DNA of 8,530 nt from Acidiferrobacter sp. (GTDB taxonomy: Bacteria; Pseudomonadota; Gammaproteobacteria; Acidiferrobacterales; Acidiferrobacteraceae), in contig DAHWGZ010000065.1 of assembly GCA_027335965.1 (NCBI GenBank), positions 1 through 8,530 on the forward strand. The letters are read 5' to 3'. How positions within the stretch are numbered: the stretch's first letter is position 1; every line of letters starts with the position of its first letter. A program made the translations under genes and the position numbers. Below are positions 5,411 through 8,530 of this stretch, in pieces. Below the pieces are notes generated by a model. The model was given only the letters and a program-made list of their open reading frames with translations. It did no database searches and was not told the origin of the DNA.

Positions 5411-7780
5411 ATGGATGAAAGGAAAGCGCCGCCCGCCCCGCGGGTGCCCGCCATGTGGGCCACAGCCAAGAAAGAGAGCGTCGGCACCGCCCTTGGCCGC
5501 AACAAGTTGTGGTTTACCATGGGCCGCGGCATCGTGACCGAGGTCTTTTACCCGCACGTCGATGTCCCGCAGATCCGTGAACTCGGATTCCTCATAGCCG
5601 ACGGCAAGGGCTTTTGGCGCGAACTCAAGGCCTCGGCCGACCCCGAACTGCACACGGAGGATGACCGCATCCCCATGCCGCAGGTCCGCCATACTCATGA
5701 GCGTTTCGATTTTCGCTTTCGCGTCTGTCCGGATCCGGACCGCGACGTGCTGCTCCTCGACTTCGCCCTCGAGGGGGACGAGGACCTCACCGCCTACGTC
5801 CTGTGCGTCGCGCGCCTGGGCGCCGACGCGCGCGCCAACACGGCATGGGTGGCGCAATGGCAGGGGCGTCCGGTGCTATGGGCGGAACAAGGCCCGTTCG
5901 GGCTGGCCATTGCCTGCCGCGATCCCGAGGGTCGCGCGCAGCTCGCGCCCTGCAGCGTGGGCGAGGTCGGCGCAAGCGATCTATGGCAGGACTTCAACCG
6001 CCATGGCCGCATGACCTGGAACTACGACGAGGCGGGCCCCGGAGAGGTGGGCCTGGGCGGCGCGCTCCCGCGCCAGGGGACGCTCGCCCTTGGGCTTTCG
6101 AGCAGCAAGGAGGCGGCGGCCACCAACGCCTGGTCCTCGCTCACGCAAGGCTTCTCGCGCTGCATGCGCACATACGCCGCCGAGTGGCAGGCCTGGCACG
6201 GCACGCGCATGCCGCCCGAGGATCTCGCGCATGCCCTCACGGCCAGGACCAAGGCGCTCTACACGCGCTCGGCAACGGTCCTCAAGGTTCACGAGGACCG
6301 CTCCTTCCCGGGCGCGCTGGTGGCGAGCCTGTCTGTGCCGTGGGGCGAGACCAGCGCGACGCTCGGGGGCTACCACCTGGTGTGGTCGCGGGATCTCGTG
6401 GAAACCGCGGGCGCCTTCCTGGCCTTGGAGGCCAAGAGCGAGGCGCAGCAGATTCTTTCTTATCTCATCAGCACCCAGCAGGCGGACGGCCACTGGCTGC
6501 AGAACCAGTGGCTTGGCGGCCAACCCTTCTGGCATGACATCCAGTTGGACGAGACCGGCTTCCCGGTGCTCCTCGCGGGCGCCCTCAAGGCCGAAAACGC
6601 GCTCGACGACATGCTCGTGCACGACATGGTGTTTCGCGCCTTGCGCTTTCTGATCCACACCGGGCCCGTCACCTCGCAGGACCGCTGGGAGCGCGACCCG
6701 GGCATCAACGCCTTCACCATGGCGATCGTCATCGCATCCCTCGTCGAGGGCGCCGAATGCCTCGACGAGCACGCGCGCGCATGCGCGCTGATGATGGCCG
6801 ATTACTGGAACGCGCGCCTCGAGGCCTGGCTGTACGTGGAGGATACCGAGCTTGCGCGCCAATTCGGAACGAGCGGTTACTACGTGCGCATGGCGCCGGC
6901 CGAGGTGCTGGACGACAACGTCCACGACCAGGAGGCGATCGCCTCGGGAGAGGGCGCCTCGGACGCGCTGCGGGCCGCCTGCCGGCAGGTCTCCACGGAT
7001 TTTCTGCAACTCGTGCGCTTTGGCCTGCGCGATGCCCATGACCCGCGCATCCGCGCCTCGCTCGCGGTCACCGACGGCCTTCTGCGGCGCGACACCCCAA
7101 ACGGCCCCGCCTGGCGCCGCTACAACGGCGACGACTATGGCGAACACGCCGACGGCAGTCCGTTCGATGGCAGTCCGTTCGTGACGAGCTCGCAGGACGG
7201 CAAGGGCATAGGACGCGCCTGGCCGCTGCTCACCGGCGAACGGGGCCACTACGCACTGTTGGCGGGCGAGGACCCGGCGCCCTACCTCGAGGCCATGGCC
7301 GCCATGACGGGTTCGGGCGGACTCTTGCCGGAACAGGTGTGGGACGCGGACCCCTTGCCGGAACAAGGGCTCGTGCCAGGGCAACCCACGGGCTCGGCGA
7401 TGCCGCTTGTGTGGGCGCATGCCGAATTCATCAAGCTCTGCCATAGCTCGCTTCTGGGTTATCCCGTGGATCGCCCGGCGCATACATGGGCCCGTTATGA
7501 GGGGAAGCGGCCGGTTTTGGATTACGCGATCTGGCAGTGGCACCACCGCCCGGCCGAAATCAAGGCCGGACACGAGCTGCGCGTGGTCCTTGCCACCCCG
7601 TTTAGCGTGCACTGGGGCCTCGACGACGGCCAAAAGACCCACGTCGCGCACGCCGAGGATTGGGGGCTGGCCTTTGTCGCGATCGTGCCGCCGGCGGCGC
7701 GCGGCGCCAAGAGCCTCCGGTTGCGTGTCGAGGCGCGAGACCCCGAGGCCCATGCGGAGGGCCATATCGTCATCCGCTGA
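5411..7780 (+). CDS. GH15 glucoamylase / glucodextranase-type glycoside hydrolase
   Basis: A 789-residue enzyme expected to release glucose from the non-reducing ends of alpha-glucans with inversion. Domains in order: an N-terminal beta-sandwich (about 25-265) opening with GRNKLWFTMGRGIVTEVFYP (29-48), a standard start of prokaryotic GH15; an (alpha/alpha)6 catalytic barrel (about 280-690); and a small C-terminal beta domain (about 700-789). Catalytic-domain landmarks are YHLVWSRDL (321-329), QLDETGFP (378-385), DRWERDPGINAFTMAI with probable general acid Glu427, LLPEQVWD with probable general base Glu641, and GSAMPLVWAHAEF. No signal peptide is present, so the substrate is probably intracellular, such as glycogen or a maltodextrin; trehalose or another alpha-glucoside is possible, since GH15 includes such activities. 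Odd points: the residue after the acid is Arg (WER, not WEE), a 15-bp in-frame duplication lies at 7151-7180, and LPEQ occurs twice. It follows a long structured leader and is convergent with galE. Confidence 0.9.
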   Translation: MDERKAPPAPRVPAMWATAKKESVGTALGRNKLWFTMGRGIVTEVFYPHVDVPQIRELGFLIADGKGFWRELKASADPELHTEDDRIPMPQVRHTHERFDFRFRVCPDPDRDVLLLDFALEGDEDLTAYVLCVARLGADARANTAWVAQWQGRPVLWAEQGPFGLAIACRDPEGRAQLAPCSVGEVGASDLWQDFNRHGRMTWNYDEAGPGEVGLGGALPRQGTLALGLSSSKEAAATNAWSSLTQGFSRCMRTYAAEWQAWHGTRMPPEDLAHALTARTKALYTRSATVLKVHEDRSFPGALVASLSVPWGETSATLGGYHLVWSRDLVETAGAFLALEAKSEAQQILSYLISTQQADGHWLQNQWLGGQPFWHDIQLDETGFPVLLAGALKAENALDDMLVHDMVFRALRFLIHTGPVTSQDRWERDPGINAFTMAIVIASLVEGAECLDEHARACALMMADYWNARLEAWLYVEDTELARQFGTSGYYVRMAPAEVLDDNVHDQEAIASGEGASDALRAACRQVSTDFLQLVRFGLRDAHDPRIRASLAVTDGLLRRDTPNGPAWRRYNGDDYGEHADGSPFDGSPFVTSSQDGKGIGRAWPLLTGERGHYALLAGEDPAPYLEAMAAMTGSGGLLPEQVWDADPLPEQGLVPGQPTGSAMPLVWAHAEFIKLCHSSLLGYPVDRPAHTWARYEGKRPVLDYAIWQWHHRPAEIKAGHELRVVLATPFSVHWGLDDGQKTHVAHAEDWGLAFVAIVPPAARGAKSLRLRVEARDPEAHAEGHIVIR
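7151..7180 (+). repeat. 15-bp tandem duplication inside GH15 (DGSPF twice)
   Basis: Two consecutive 15-base units differ at one base (GAC/GAT) and encode DGSPF-DGSPF, residues 581-590. From memory of the family, one DGSPFDG followed directly by a GIGR-type segment is usual. Here about ten residues (SPFVTSSQDG) intervene before KGIGRAWPLL. Confidence 0.75.
7324..7365 (+). repeat. 12-bp direct repeat at the catalytic base of GH15
   Basis: CTTGCCGGAACA occurs at 7324-7335 and again at 7354-7365, thirty bases apart and in frame. Both encode Leu-Pro-Glu-Gln; only the first, followed by VWD, fits the catalytic-base motif. Confidence 0.7.
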
Positions 7781-7833
7781 GGCATGCGGGGGTGGGCGGA
7801 TGCGCCGGGGCCGTCTCCACCCCACCCGGAGGC

Positions 7834-7862
7834 GCGGGCGCGGCGAACGGGGCCGCGCCCGC
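7834..7862. terminator. GC-rich hairpin between convergent GH15 and galE, probable shared terminator
   Basis: GCGGGCGCGGC (7834-7844) pairs perfectly with GCCGCGCCCGC (7852-7862): an 11-bp stem, all G-C, with a seven-base loop. It starts four bases past the galE stop and 53 bases past the GH15 stop. A weaker stem, GGGGTGG/CCACCCC (7789-7795 with 7817-7823), lies on the GH15 side. Neither has a T-tract. Confidence 0.55.
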
Positions 7863-7866
7863 CCCG

Positions 7867-8530
7867 TCACCCCCCGTAACCCTCGGGGTTGCGCTCCTGC
7901 CAGCGCCACGCATCCCGGCACATGGCGTCGAGGTCGCAGGTGGCGCGCCATTGGAGGAGTTCGTGGGCGGCCGACGGGTCGGCGTAGCATTGCGCCACGT
8001 CCCCTGGCCTGCGCGCCACCAGCTCATAGGGGATCGGCCGCCCGCAGGCCCGCCCGAAGGCCTTCACCATCTCCAGCACCGAATAGCCGCGACCGGTGCC
8101 GAGATTCACGGTCAGCATGCCCGCATGGGCGCGCAGGTAGCGCAGGGCCGCGACGTGCCCCGAGGCCAGATCCACGACGTGGATGTAGTCGCGCACCCCG
8201 GTGCCGTCCGGGGTCTCGTAGTCGGCCCCGAAGATACGGAGCGCCTCCCGGCGGCCGACCGCGACCTGGCAGATGTAGGGCATGAGGTTGTTGGGGACGT
8301 CCTGAGGGTCCTCGCCCAGGAGCCCGCTCTCATGGGCCCCGACCGGATTGAAATAGCGCAGGCGCGCGATGCGCCAGCGCGAATCGGCGGCGGCGAGATC
8401 GGCAAGCACGTCCTCGATCATGATCTTCGAGCGCCCGTAGGCGTTGGTGGCAAAGCGCGGGAAGTCCTCGCGTATGGGCACGCGCGCGGGATCGCCATAG
8501 ACCGTGGCCGACGATGAGAACACGAAGGTC
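7867..8530 (-). CDS. galE: UDP-glucose 4-epimerase GalE (C-terminal part, runs off right edge)
   Basis: GalE interconverts UDP-glucose and UDP-galactose with bound NAD+ in the cytoplasm, feeding LPS, capsule or Leloir metabolism. The window holds 220 codons plus the stop. Compared with the 338-residue E. coli enzyme, roughly 117 N-terminal residues, including the Gly-rich NAD+ loop, lie outside. Visible landmarks in order are FSSSATVYG (catalytic Ser/Thr region), NAYGRSK (catalytic Tyr-x3-Lys), [34 protein letters not shown], the substrate-binding [15 protein letters not shown], and the end [13 protein letters not shown], which parallels E. coli WHWQSRHPQGYPD. The reading frame continues to the edge, so the gene is cut by the window, not truncated. 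Agreement with E. coli GalE is close enough to prefer this over other extended-SDR epimerases. It is convergent with GH15; both handle glucose-derived sugars, but not on a shared transcript. Confidence 0.93.
   Translation of the reverse strand, partial: TFVFSSSATVYGDPARVPIREDFPRFATNAYGRSKIMIEDVLADLAAADSRWRIARLRYFNPVGAHESGLLGEDPQDVPNNLMPYICQVAVGRREALRIFGADYETPDGTGVRDYIHVVDLASGHVAALRYLRAHAGMLTVNLGTGRGYSVLEMVKAFGRACGRPIPYELVARRPGDVAQCYADPSAAHELLQWRATCDLDAMCRDAWRWQERNPEGYGG

Noticed and set aside
5981..7990. A 669-codon open frame on the minus strand opposite GH15
   Set aside because: It lies antisense to a gene with clear GH15 motifs, has an Arg/His/Ala-rich composition with no domain, and spans the convergent hairpin and the galE end. 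It is a GC-bias shadow.
1..8530. tRNA, rRNA, CRISPR array, insertion sequence or prophage features
   Set aside because: No tRNA TPsiC-like or acceptor-stem pattern, no regularly spaced repeats and no transposase or integrase frames were found by reading.

Overview
The window is a GC-rich (by eye about two thirds G+C) bacterial chromosomal segment. It encodes a Gram-negative cell envelope: an outer-membrane beta-barrel protein and a heptosyltransferase-type (GT9) LPS enzyme. That, with the style of the proteins, suggests a high-GC proteobacterium, possibly a chemolithotroph; the taxonomic call is inference. There is no transposase, integrase, CRISPR, tRNA or rRNA that I can see.

Layout, left to right. 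(1) Bases 1-157, minus strand: the N-terminus of a gene running off the left edge, with one predicted membrane segment. (2) Bases 158-666: about 500 bp with no convincing gene. (3) A plus-strand TauE/SafE-family permease (667-1422); a 19-bp tandem repeat begins inside its last codons and runs through its stop. (4) A strong hairpin (1504-1533), then a convergent minus-strand gene for a small outer-membrane beta-barrel protein (1540-2052) with a clear signal peptide and ribosome binding site. (5) A divergent region (2053-2239) with a palindrome inside a candidate promoter. (6) A plus-strand unit with tight stop/start overlaps: a possible 27-codon leader ORF, a sulfotransferase-like protein and a GT9 glycosyltransferase. 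(7) About 640 bp without a gene; its last 230 bp hold a candidate promoter, a perfect 20-bp palindrome and two hairpins. (8) A 789-residue GH15 glucoamylase/glucodextranase-type enzyme (5411-7780) without a signal peptide. (9) A GC-rich hairpin between convergent genes, then the C-terminal two thirds of galE on the minus strand, running off the right edge.

How the genes may work together: most are linked to carbohydrate or the envelope. The sulfotransferase-like/GT9 pair looks co-translated and may add and decorate sugars on a surface glycan. GalE supplies UDP-galactose/UDP-glucose for such glycans. GH15 probably degrades an internal alpha-glucan. The TauE permease and barrel protein have no evident functional tie to these. 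The most interesting items are the unusual sulfotransferase-like protein coupled to GT9, the structured leader before GH15, and the local duplications and insertion near the GH15 active site.
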